64,000 nt of DNA from CAIMUX01 sp964473865 (lineage in GTDB: Bacteria > Eisenbacteria > RBG-16-71-46 > CAIMUX01): positions 3,398 through 67,397 of the forward strand of contig CAYYQN010000024.1 in NCBI GenBank assembly GCA_964473865.1, in the 5' to 3' direction. Shown here piece after piece: positions 1-7,806 of this stretch. The notes below the pieces were generated by a model that saw only the letters and a list, made by a program, of their open reading frames with translations, made no database searches and was not told the origin of the DNA. Numbering within the stretch: the stretch's first letter is position 1; every line of letters starts with the position of its first letter. Made by a program: the position numbers and the translations under genes.

Positions 1-313
1 CCAGGAACGCCAGCGCCAGGACGGCGATCGGCTTGGGGAAGGTGTGCACGCAGATGAGGGCCGAGAGGAAGAGGTAGGTGCTCCCCAGCAGGTTGAACCG
101 TTCGTGATCGCGCAGGATCTTGCCGAACACGAAGTAGAACACGGTGCGCACCCGCGCGACCTGCAGCCGGATGGCATCCACCGCCAGCACGAACAACGCC
201 AGGATGAGGATGGCCGTGCGTCCGACCTCCACCGGCACCAGGTAGATCCCGATCGGGACCGCCAGGCTCAGGAAGTGGATCGTCTTGCGGACCATCTCGG
301 CGCCATAGCGCAT
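1..313 (-). CDS. Polyprenol/diacylglycerol kinase family protein (N-terminal fragment)
   Basis: The gene starts with ATG at 313 and runs off the left edge, so only about 104 residues are visible. They begin MRYGAEMVRKTIHFLSLAVP and contain at least three hydrophobic segments, plus the stretch ERFNLLGSTYLFLSALICVH. The RKxxHF opening and the NLLGSTYL motif are typical of the membrane kinases related to yeast Sec59/Dgk1, which phosphorylate dolichol, polyprenols or diacylglycerol with CTP or ATP. It lies 18 bases after the lytic transglycosylase stop and is probably co-transcribed with it. The catalytic C-terminal half is outside the window, so the substrate cannot be judged. A phosphatidate cytidylyltransferase annotation is the usual alternative. 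Confidence 0.7.
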   Translation of the reverse strand, partial: MRYGAEMVRKTIHFLSLAVPIGIYLVPVEVGRTAILILALFVLAVDAIRLQVARVRTVFYFVFGKILRDHERFNLLGSTYLFLSALICVHTFPKPIAVLALAFL

Positions 314-331
314 CGTCTACTCTCCCGCCGC

Positions 332-2827
332 CTAGAGCGAGCCCCGCAGCAGCTCGCGACAGGTCCAGAACGTTTCCAGCACGCGACGCGCGTAGTCGCG
401 CGTCTCCCGGTAGCCGATCATCTCGATGTAGAGGTCGGGATCCTCGCCGGGGCGCACCCAGCGCGCCGCGGGACCGTCGCCGGCATTATACGCGGCCAGC
501 ACGTAAGGCCAATTTCCCCCCGCGGCCCGAGCCAGGTCCCCCAGGTGCGCGACGCCGAGGAGAAGGTTGATGCGCGGCGCCTGCAGCGGGCCGGCCGGAA
601 GGTTGTGCCGGCGCGCGGTGGCTTCCGCCGTCGAGGAGACGAGCTGCATCAGTCCCACCGCGCCCGCCCCGCTCACCACCGCACTCTCGTAGAGAGACTC
701 GCGGCGCATCACGGCCCAGGCCCACTCGGGCGCGATGCCGAACCGACGCGAGGCGGCCGCAACGGCCGGGGCGTGCGGGAACGGATGGCGGAGACGCATC
801 GAGGCGCTCTCGAGATTGCCGGCCGCGCGCGCGGCAAGGTCGGGCAGCCGCAGATCCAGCAGGCGGCGCACCCTCGTTTCCCCGGAACCGAGCCCCGGTG
901 CGGCCAGGAGATCCTCCCGCGCCATCGCGGCCCAGTCGGTCCGCCCGGCCAGACGGAAGAGCTGCAGACGATCCGAGATGGTTTGCAGCGAGGCCGGCGC
1001 GGTCCAGGCGTCCGCGTCGCGGCTGAAGTCCGGCCGAAGCGGTTCCGGCGCCGGCGCCGTGGAGTCGCCGGCTTGTCCCCCCAACTCCGCCGCGGCACGG
1101 CCGTCCACGTCCGTCGCCGTGGAGTCGCCGTCCAGTCCCAGCGGCGCAGGGACGTCGGTCCCCTCACCGCCCAGCGCCGCCACCGCGCGCCAGTACGCCT
1201 CGGGATTGTCGACCGGCGGCCCGCCCGGCGAGCGGGCCAGGGCGATCGCCGAACGCGCTCGTCGCGCATAGTAGCCGGCGCCGGTATCCGCCGCCTTGGC
1301 CAGCGCCGCGCGCGCTTCGAACGTTCGCCCGCGACGCAGCTCCGCGCGGTAGATCCAGAACCAGGCCGCCGCGCCTTCCTCCGCCGTTCCGGCCGCCGCC
1401 GCCACCTCCAGGATCGACCTCCCGCGCTCGGGAGCGCCCCTCGCCACGCGGCAGATCCCGCGGCGAAGCATCGCCTGCACCCTCTGGTCGCCGCCTCCCG
1501 CCTCCAGGTATCGCCCATACAGCGTGTCGGCCTCGACAAACCGGCGCTGCGCCTCCATCTCCCGGGCCCACTCCCAATACGCGGTCCGGCGGTCCTCCGG
1601 ACTCCCGCGCCGCGCCACCCGACGGTAGAAGGCGGCCATCGAGTCGATCCGTCCGACGTTGCGCAGGGCTCGCGCGGTGATCAGCTCCCACTCGTCGGCG
1701 AACCGCCCGCCGGCCCGGCTCCCCGGTATCGCCGCGCGATCGGCCAGCCCCACGTAGTCCCGCGCCTTCCACGCCGTGCGCGCCGCCCGGATCGCCAGCG
1801 AGTCCGCGCGCGCCGAGCCGGGGGAAGCGGCCAACGCCTGGGCCAGCGCCCGGAATCGATCCGCGTCCGCCCGCGCTTCCGCCGCGGCCAGGAGGATGCG
1901 CACCCTCTCTCCGCGCGCGAGGACCGCCGGGTCGACCGACCCGTCCGGAGAGATCGTGTCCCGCAGGAGCCGCTCCGCCGTGCGGCCCCCCGGGAACTCG
2001 CGGACCGTCCGCCAACGCAACGAGTCGGCCGCGCGCAGGTCTCCCCGCATCACCGCCAGACGGCGCTCGATCGGCAGGACGAAGGCGCGCCGATCCCCCG
2101 CCGAGGGCAGCTCATCGAGAAGCCGGCGCGCGCGCGTTGCGTCTCCCGATGCGACAGATCCCTCGACGACGGCTTCCTCCACCGGCTCCCGAGCCCACCG
2201 CGGCAGCGCCGGCTCCCGGGTGAGCCGCGCCGCCCCGATCAAGGCCGCCCCCACGGTGTCGCCGATCGCGATCCGGCACTCCGTCGCGAGCACGGCCGCG
2301 TACGGTTCCGCGTCCGCGGGCACGGGTCCGGCCTCCAGCCACGCGAGCGCTCCGCCGGGATTCCCGCGGGCCTGCAGCAGCGTCGCGGCGGAGAGCGTGA
2401 AGAGGCCGTCCTCGTTCCACGCCCGCGCCGTGACGGGACTCCACTCCTCGAGCAGCAATCGGGCGGGACGAGGCTCTCCGAGGAAGAGCCGGTCCAGGAT
2501 GATGCGGCGCGCCCAGCCGATCGTCTCCGGAGAGGGCGGCGGCGCGACAAGGTCCGGGGCGTCCGGAACCGCCGCGCGCGGGCTCGACGAACCGCCGGCG
2601 GCATCGCATAGCGAGTCGAGGAGCGCGGCGCGGACCCGGTCCAGGTCCACGAGGTCGGAGAGCGTCCGCGCGGAGGCCTCGATCGAGTCCAGACGAGTCC
2701 AGGCCTCTCGCCAGCGCAGCCAGGCCGTCGCCTCCGACCCGGCGGCCTCGCTCCGCACCGGGCCCAGGAGCAGAAGAGCCGCCGCCAGCGCCGCCGGGAA
2801 CAGCGTTGCGTGCCGACTCACTCCCAT
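332..2827 (-). CDS. Soluble-type lytic murein transglycosylase (Slt family), secreted
   Basis: 831 residues. Residues 1-29 form a signal peptide (hydrophobic LFPAALAAALLLLGP, then AEA). A long Arg/Ala-rich helical region follows, resembling the U-shaped TPR-like superhelix of Slt70. The C-terminal 150 residues are an SLT domain with the catalytic Glu in VMRRESLYES (near residue 710), the GLMQL motif and the AYNAG motif. The enzyme cleaves the MurNAc-GlcNAc bond of periplasmic peptidoglycan to give anhydro-muropeptides. The ATG overlaps the guaA stop by 10 bases (2818-2827), so it is translated from the purine operon message. The family assignment is firm; the N-terminal half is divergent. Confidence 0.88.
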   Translation of the reverse strand: MGVSRHATLFPAALAAALLLLGPVRSEAAGSEATAWLRWREAWTRLDSIEASARTLSDLVDLDRVRAALLDSLCDAAGGSSSPRAAVPDAPDLVAPPPSPETIGWARRIILDRLFLGEPRPARLLLEEWSPVTARAWNEDGLFTLSAATLLQARGNPGGALAWLEAGPVPADAEPYAAVLATECRIAIGDTVGAALIGAARLTREPALPRWAREPVEEAVVEGSVASGDATRARRLLDELPSAGDRRAFVLPIERRLAVMRGDLRAADSLRWRTVREFPGGRTAERLLRDTISPDGSVDPAVLARGERVRILLAAAEARADADRFRALAQALAASPGSARADSLAIRAARTAWKARDYVGLADRAAIPGSRAGGRFADEWELITARALRNVGRIDSMAAFYRRVARRGSPEDRRTAYWEWAREMEAQRRFVEADTLYGRYLEAGGGDQRVQAMLRRGICRVARGAPERGRSILEVAAAAGTAEEGAAAWFWIYRAELRRGRTFEARAALAKAADTGAGYYARRARSAIALARSPGGPPVDNPEAYWRAVAALGGEGTDVPAPLGLDGDSTATDVDGRAAAELGGQAGDSTAPAPEPLRPDFSRDADAWTAPASLQTISDRLQLFRLAGRTDWAAMAREDLLAAPGLGSGETRVRRLLDLRLPDLAARAAGNLESASMRLRHPFPHAPAVAAASRRFGIAPEWAWAVMRRESLYESAVVSGAGAVGLMQLVSSTAEATARRHNLPAGPLQAPRINLLLGVAHLGDLARAAGGNWPYVLAAYNAGDGPAARWVRPGEDPDLYIEMIGYRETRDYARRVLETFWTCRELLRGSL

Positions 2828-4341
2828 TCGATGGTCCCGGGCGGCTTGCTGGTGATGTCGTAGGCCACCCGATTCACGCCGCGCACTTCGTTCACGATCC
2901 GCACCGCCGTGCGCTCCAGAACCTCGGCGGGCAGGCGCGCCCAGTCGGCCGTCATCCCGTCCACGCTCGTGACCGCGCGCACCACGATCGCCTGGTCGTA
3001 GGTGCGCTCGTCACCCATCACGCCGACGCTGCGCACCGGCAGAAGGGCCGTGAACGCCTGCCAGACGCGGTCGTATTCCCCCGCCCGGCGCAGTTCCTCG
3101 ATGAAGATGCGGTCGCTTTCGCGAGCCAGGCGCAGGCTCTCGGCGTTCACCTCGCCCAGGATGCGGACGGCCAGGCCCGGCCCCGGGAAGGGGTGCCGCC
3201 CAAGGATGCCCGCCGGAATCCCGAGGAGCTTCCCGACCTCGCGCACTTCATCCTTGAAGAGCTCTCGCAGCGGCTCCACGAGCGAGATCCGCATCCGCTC
3301 CGGCAGGCCTCCGACATTGTGGTGGCTCTTGATCACGGCGCCCGGCCCGCGCACGCCCTGCGATTCGATGACGTCCGGGTAGAGCGTTCCCTGCACCAGG
3401 AAGTCGAACGAGCCGAGTTGTCGCGCCTCTTCCTCGAAGACCCGGATGAAGAGCTCGCCGATGATCTTGCGTTTCCGCTCGGGGTCCGTCACGCCGCGCA
3501 GCGATTCCAGGAAGCGGTTCGAGGCGTCGACGACCTTGAGCGGCAGCCCGAGCTGTTCCTTCAGGATCTGCACCACTTCGACCGCTTCGCCGGCGCGCAG
3601 CAGCCCGTGGTCGACGAAGACCGGCACCAGTCGGTCGCCGATCGCCCGATGGCAGAGGACCGCGGCGACGGAGGAGTCGACTCCCCCGCTGACGCCGCAG
3701 AGCGCGCGCCCCGAGCCGACGCGGCCCCGCACGCGCTCGATCGATTCGGCGACGAAGTCGCGCAGCGACCAGTCCGGACTGAGCCCCGCGCCGCGCTCGA
3801 GGAAGTTGCGCAGGATCGTCCGTCCCTCGGGCGTATGGCTCACCTCGGGGTGAAACTGCACCATGAAGCGCCGCTGGGAGGCGTCCTCCGCGGCGGCGTG
3901 CGGGCAGGTCGGAGTTCGCGCGACGGTACGACTCCCGGCCGGCGGGGACGTGACCAGGTCGCCGTGGCTCATCCACACCGTCGTCGGATCGGCCGTACCG
4001 TCCAGGAGGATCGATCTTTCGGCATGAGACAGAAGCTGCTTTCCGTACTCCCCGGCCGGACCCCGCTCCACCTTTCCTCCGAGCAGGTGGGAAAGGAGCT
4101 GCATCCCGTAGCAGATCCCCAGCACCGGCAGCCCCATGGTCAGCACCTCAGGCTTGGGGAGGATCTTCTCATCCAGGACGGTGGCGGGACCTCCCGAAAG
4201 GATGAGGGCGCGCGCCCCGCGCCGGGCCAGCTCCGCCGGAGAGATGTCGAACGGGACGACTTCGGAGTAATAGCCCAGCTCGCGCACGCGGCGGGCGATG
4301 AGCAGGTTGTACTGCGAGCCGAAGTCGAGCACTGCGATCAT
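2818..4341 (-). CDS. guaA: GMP synthase (glutamine-hydrolysing)
   Basis: 507 residues, normal for GuaA. It converts XMP, glutamine and ATP to GMP. The class I glutaminase domain comes first: nucleophile Cys in LGICYGMQLL, and the His-Glu pair in VQFHPEVSHT. The ATP-pyrophosphatase P-loop GVSGGVDSSVAA follows, and the dimerisation domain ends in the family signature YDITSKPPGTIEWE. The ATG at 4341 was chosen because the protein then begins MIAVLDFGSQYN, as the family does, and GGGAG precedes it; the open frame continues upstream without homology. It lies 59 bases after purH and overlaps the slt start. All key residues are present. Confidence 0.97.
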   Translation of the reverse strand: MIAVLDFGSQYNLLIARRVRELGYYSEVVPFDISPAELARRGARALILSGGPATVLDEKILPKPEVLTMGLPVLGICYGMQLLSHLLGGKVERGPAGEYGKQLLSHAERSILLDGTADPTTVWMSHGDLVTSPPAGSRTVARTPTCPHAAAEDASQRRFMVQFHPEVSHTPEGRTILRNFLERGAGLSPDWSLRDFVAESIERVRGRVGSGRALCGVSGGVDSSVAAVLCHRAIGDRLVPVFVDHGLLRAGEAVEVVQILKEQLGLPLKVVDASNRFLESLRGVTDPERKRKIIGELFIRVFEEEARQLGSFDFLVQGTLYPDVIESQGVRGPGAVIKSHHNVGGLPERMRISLVEPLRELFKDEVREVGKLLGIPAGILGRHPFPGPGLAVRILGEVNAESLRLARESDRIFIEELRRAGEYDRVWQAFTALLPVRSVGVMGDERTYDQAIVVRAVTSVDGMTADWARLPAEVLERTAVRIVNEVRGVNRVAYDITSKPPGTIEWE

Positions 4342-4400
4342 GTCGTCAGCTCCCGTCTGCTTCCGGCCGGGGTCCGTCCCCCGGGCGGCCGTTCCCAGGC

Positions 4401-6008
4401 CTAACCGTGACTGAAGATCCGGGCCCCGTTCAACGCCATCGCCATCCCGTGTTCCGCGCACGCCGCCACCGACTCCTCGTCCCGCACGGAACCTCCGGGA
4501 TGCAGAACCGCCGTGACCCCCACGGAGGCGGCCCGGTCCACGCAGTCGCGGAACGGGAAGAACGCATCGGATACCATCACCGACCCAGCCAGATCGTGCC
4601 CGGCGCGCTCGGCCTTGCGGATCGCCGCTTCCACGGAGTCGATCCGGCTGCACTGCCCGGACCCGACACCGACGGTGCACTCGTTCTTCGCGAAGAGGAT
4701 TCCGTTGCTCCGCACGTGCTTCAGGATCTTCCAGCCAAAGAGAAGGTCGGCCCGCTCCCGCGGGTCCGGTTCGCGCGGGGTCACCACGCGCCACCGGTCT
4801 TCCCCCACCCCCGGAGGCAGGGGGGTCTGCAGCAGAAACCCGGCGCCGGCGAACCGCCCCCGCACTGGGCTCGCCGCGGTGCGCCAGGCCTCCGCGGGAC
4901 AGCGCAGGAGCACCCGGTTCTTCTTGGTCCGTAACGCCGAGAGCGCCTCCGGCGCATAGTCCGGAGCCAGCACCACCTCCAGGAAGGTTTCGTTCAGGAG
5001 CGCCACGGTGGCCTCGTCGACGGGCCGGTTCAGGGCCACGACGCCGCCGAACGCCGAGAGCGCATCCGCCTCTCGCGCGCGCCGGTAGGTCTCCGCGAGC
5101 GCGGAGCCGCGCGCCGCTCCGCAGGGGATCCCATGCTTCACCACCACCGCGACCGGCGTCGAATCGAACTCGGCGAGGAGATCGCGGCCGCAGGCGAGGT
5201 CCAGATAATTGTTGTAGCTGAGCTCCTTCCCGTGGAGCTGCTCCAGATTGAACGGAAAGCCATCTCCCGTCCCGTAGAGCCCGGCCTGCTGGGAGGGATT
5301 CTCGCCGTAGCGAAGATTCCGGCGCCGGGGCGCACGGACCTCCCAGGTCTCCGGCAGCGCGTCCGAAACCGCAGGAGCCCCGGGAAGCGAGGCCCTCGCT
5401 TCCGTCGCCGCGGGCCGCGTGGCGCGCGCGGCCATCCAGCGGGCGATCGTCGCGTCGTACTCCGCCGTCACCTGGAAGGCGCGCGCCGCCAGAGCCGCCG
5501 CGAACGGTTCCTCGAGCGAGCCGGCCCCGCGCTCCAGCGCCTGACGCACCGGCTCGTAGTCGTCCGGAGTCGTGACCACCGCGACATGCCGGTGGTTCTT
5601 GGCGGCCGCGCGCACCAGCGCCGGCCCGCCGATGTCGATCAACTCGATCGTCGCATCGGCATCCAGGCGCTGCGCGAGAGCGGCGTCGAACGGATAGAGG
5701 TTGACCACCACCAGGTCGATCCCCCGGATCCCGGCCTCCGCCGCCATGCGGAGGTCGGCCGGGTCATCGCGCCGGAAGAGGATGCCGCCGTGAATGAGCG
5801 GATGCAGCGTCTTCACGCGGCCGCCGAACAGCGAGCCGAATCCGGTGATCTCCTCGACGGTTGTCACCGGCAGCCCCGCCTCGCGCAGGTACGACGCAGT
5901 ACCTCCGGACGAAACCAGCTCGGCGCCGTGCTTCACGGCTTCCCGCGCCAGCGGCAACAGCCCGTCCTTGTGATACGCGGAGATGAGCGCGCGCTGCACC
6001 CGGATCAT
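4401..6008 (-). CDS. purH: Bifunctional AICAR formyltransferase / IMP cyclohydrolase
   Basis: 535 residues, the usual PurH length. The N-terminal methylglyoxal-synthase-like domain (about 1-190) carries the IMP cyclohydrolase, with SSGGTASYLREAGLPV and VKTLHPLIHGGIL. The AICAR transformylase domain follows, with NLRYGENPSQQAGLYG, the catalytic Lys-His region VVKHGIPCGAA and the C-terminal HPGGSVRDEESVAAC. It performs the last two steps to IMP using 10-formyl-THF. The start overlaps the purC stop as ATGA (6005-6008), implying translational coupling. The motif usually written KHxNPCG reads KHGIPCG here, a mild divergence. Confidence 0.97.
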   Translation of the reverse strand: MIRVQRALISAYHKDGLLPLAREAVKHGAELVSSGGTASYLREAGLPVTTVEEITGFGSLFGGRVKTLHPLIHGGILFRRDDPADLRMAAEAGIRGIDLVVVNLYPFDAALAQRLDADATIELIDIGGPALVRAAAKNHRHVAVVTTPDDYEPVRQALERGAGSLEEPFAAALAARAFQVTAEYDATIARWMAARATRPAATEARASLPGAPAVSDALPETWEVRAPRRRNLRYGENPSQQAGLYGTGDGFPFNLEQLHGKELSYNNYLDLACGRDLLAEFDSTPVAVVVKHGIPCGAARGSALAETYRRAREADALSAFGGVVALNRPVDEATVALLNETFLEVVLAPDYAPEALSALRTKKNRVLLRCPAEAWRTAASPVRGRFAGAGFLLQTPLPPGVGEDRWRVVTPREPDPRERADLLFGWKILKHVRSNGILFAKNECTVGVGSGQCSRIDSVEAAIRKAERAGHDLAGSVMVSDAFFPFRDCVDRAASVGVTAVLHPGGSVRDEESVAACAEHGMAMALNGARIFSHG

Positions 6009-6916
6009 GACGCCGATTCCCAGCGCGGCGCATCGGCGCCCCCGGTCAAGACGTCATAGGCACGCTGGTAGCGCGCCAGCGCCTCTTTCGCCACCGCCGG
6101 CGGCAGCGGCGGCGCCGGTGGATTGCGGTCCCAGTCGAGGCTCTTCAGGTAGTCGCGGACGTATTGCTTGTCCCACGGGTCCGGGGGTCCGCCCGCCTGC
6201 AGCGAACTCACCGGCCAGAACCGGGAGGAGTCCGGTGTCAGCACCTCGTCGATCAGGGTCAGCTTCCCGTCGATCCACCCGAATTCGAACTTCGTGTCGG
6301 CGATGATGACGCCCCGGGTCAGGGCGTACGCCGAGCCGCGGCTGTAGACGTCGAGGGTCAGCCGGGCCAGCGCTCCGGCGGTCTCCTTCCCTACCAGGTC
6401 CGCGGTCTGCGCGGGGGTGAGCGGCTCGTCGTGACCCTGTTCCGCCTTCGTCGTCGGCGTGAAGATCGGCTCCGGCAGGCGGTCGAACTCCTTGAGCCCC
6501 GGGGGCAGCTTGAGCCCGCACACCGTGCCCGAGCCGCGATACTCGGCCCAGCCGGAGCCGGCCAGATACCCGCGCACCACACACTCCACGGGCACCCGCT
6601 CCGCCTTGCGCACCAGCATCCAGCGCCCCGCCAGGGCCGCCGCGTGGGGGGCGAAGGCGTCCGGCAGGTCCGCCTCATCGATGCTCAAGAAGTGCGTCGG
6701 CAGAAGGCGCTCGAAGCCGCGAAACCAGAAGGCGGCGATCCGGTTCAGCAGGGCGCCCTTGCCGGGCAGCCCATCGGGCAACACGCAATCGAAGGCCGAG
6801 ATCCGATCGGTGGTGACCACCAACAGCCGCTCACCGAGATCCACGGTCTCGCGCACCTTGCCGCGATGCCATGGCTCGATTCCCAGGGGTGCAAGTCCGA
6901 GAAACGCCTGCGTCAT
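6005..6916 (-). CDS. purC: SAICAR synthetase
   Basis: 303 residues, the long SAICAR synthetase type. It joins aspartate to CAIR with ATP. It begins MTQAFLGLAPLGIEPWHRGK; visible motifs are RGKVRETVDLGERLLVVTTD, SAFDCVLPDGLPGKG, VVRGYLAGSGW and DTKFEFGWIDGKLTLIDEVL. The ATG at 6916 was preferred to an upstream in-frame start because GGAAGG lies about 10 bases ahead and the upstream extension is a low-complexity GRGRGRG stretch read from the purN 3' end. The start overlaps the purN stop (ATGA, 6913-6916). Its product feeds PurB (not in the window) and then PurH. Confidence 0.96.
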   Translation of the reverse strand: MTQAFLGLAPLGIEPWHRGKVRETVDLGERLLVVTTDRISAFDCVLPDGLPGKGALLNRIAAFWFRGFERLLPTHFLSIDEADLPDAFAPHAAALAGRWMLVRKAERVPVECVVRGYLAGSGWAEYRGSGTVCGLKLPPGLKEFDRLPEPIFTPTTKAEQGHDEPLTPAQTADLVGKETAGALARLTLDVYSRGSAYALTRGVIIADTKFEFGWIDGKLTLIDEVLTPDSSRFWPVSSLQAGGPPDPWDKQYVRDYLKSLDWDRNPPAPPLPPAVAKEALARYQRAYDVLTGGADAPRWESAS

Positions 6917-7632
6917 GGTTGGTTCCTTCCGTCCGAAGCCATCGAGTCCGTCCGTGTCCGCGCGTTCCCCGCGCCCGCGCCCGCGTCCGCGCCCGACGCG
7001 CCGTCCCAGCGCACCGTCCGCCCATCGATCCAAAACCGCCGCGTCGCCGCGTCATTCACCGCCTCCACCAGGATCCGGTGCTCCGACTCGAGGATCCGCG
7101 CCGCCAGCGTCTCTTCGGTGTCGTCGGCGAGCACCGGCACCGCCTGCTGGCGCAGGATCGGCCCGGCATCCACCTCCGCGGTCACGAGGTGCACGGTACA
7201 GCCCGCCACGCGAACTCCGTAGTCCAGCGCCTGGCGTGGCCCGTGGAGTCCGGGAAACGCGGGCAGGAGGGACGGGTGGATGTTGAGCACGCGCAGGGGG
7301 AACGCTCCGAGGAGCGTCGAGCCCACGATCCGGAAGAAGCCGGCCAGGATGACCCAGTCCACGCCGTGCTCCCGCAGGCGCTCAACCAGCGCGCGCTCCG
7401 CCTCCGGACGCAGCCGGGCCCTGGGCGAGCCGGGATCGAGGTGGATCGCCGGGACGCCGCTGCGGCGCGCGCGCTCCAGGGCGGCAGCATCCGGCCGGTC
7501 GGAGATCACGACCGCGACCCGCGCCCGCAGCGCACCCGCCTCCTGGGCATCCAGCAGCGCCTGCAGATTCGATCCGCGGCCCGAGGCAAGCACGCCCAGG
7601 CGCGGAAGCGTTCGAGATTCGATGGCGGTCAT
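6913..7632 (-). CDS. purN: Phosphoribosylglycinamide formyltransferase
   Basis: 239 residues. It transfers formyl from 10-formyl-THF to GAR. Motifs: LASGRGSNLQALLDA (phosphate binding), the catalytic Asn-His region VLNIHPSLLPAFPGLHG, and GCTVHLVTAEVDAGPILRQ with the conserved Asp. It is the first gene of the purN-purC-purH-guaA-slt run, which overlaps by ATGA at two junctions. The C-terminus is about 25 residues longer than usual and ends in a low-complexity Gly/Ala/Arg tail. A -10-like TAAGAT (7642-7647, minus strand) ends 9 bases before the ATG, so the message may be nearly leaderless. Confidence 0.95.
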   Translation of the reverse strand: MTAIESRTLPRLGVLASGRGSNLQALLDAQEAGALRARVAVVISDRPDAAALERARRSGVPAIHLDPGSPRARLRPEAERALVERLREHGVDWVILAGFFRIVGSTLLGAFPLRVLNIHPSLLPAFPGLHGPRQALDYGVRVAGCTVHLVTAEVDAGPILRQQAVPVLADDTEETLAARILESEHRILVEAVNDAATRRFWIDGRTVRWDGASGADAGAGAGNARTRTDSMASDGRNQP

Positions 7633-7701
7633 GGCGGGGGCATCTTACACCGAACCCCCGTCTCCGGCCACCGGTCTGCGGCGCGCCGTCGCCCCGGAGT
7701 C

Positions 7702-7806
7702 GCGGCACTTGCCCCCGCACTCGGGCGCCCGCCCCCGCGGTCGTGGCGTTTGCCCCCGTACTCGCGGCGCTTGCCTCCGTACCTGCGGCGCTTGCCCCCC
7801 TCGTCA
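7702..7806. repeat. 21-nt imperfect tandem repeat, about 5 units, between comEC and purN
   Basis: Units begin at about 7702, 7723, 7744, 7765 and 7786. The first four fill 21 bases each and share a core of the form GGCGYTTGCCCCCGTACTCG; the last runs into the comEC stop codon (7804-7806). The period is a multiple of three, but no coding frame is assigned there. It fills most of the 171-base spacer between the comEC stop and the purN start. It probably arose by slippage in GC-rich DNA; no hairpin or known element is recognisable. Confidence 0.7.

Noticed and set aside
44..2611. Long plus-strand open frame antisense to the lytic transglycosylase
   Set aside because: It is Arg/Pro/Gln-rich with no homology-like motifs and lies opposite a clear gene; in DNA of this GC content such shadow frames are expected.
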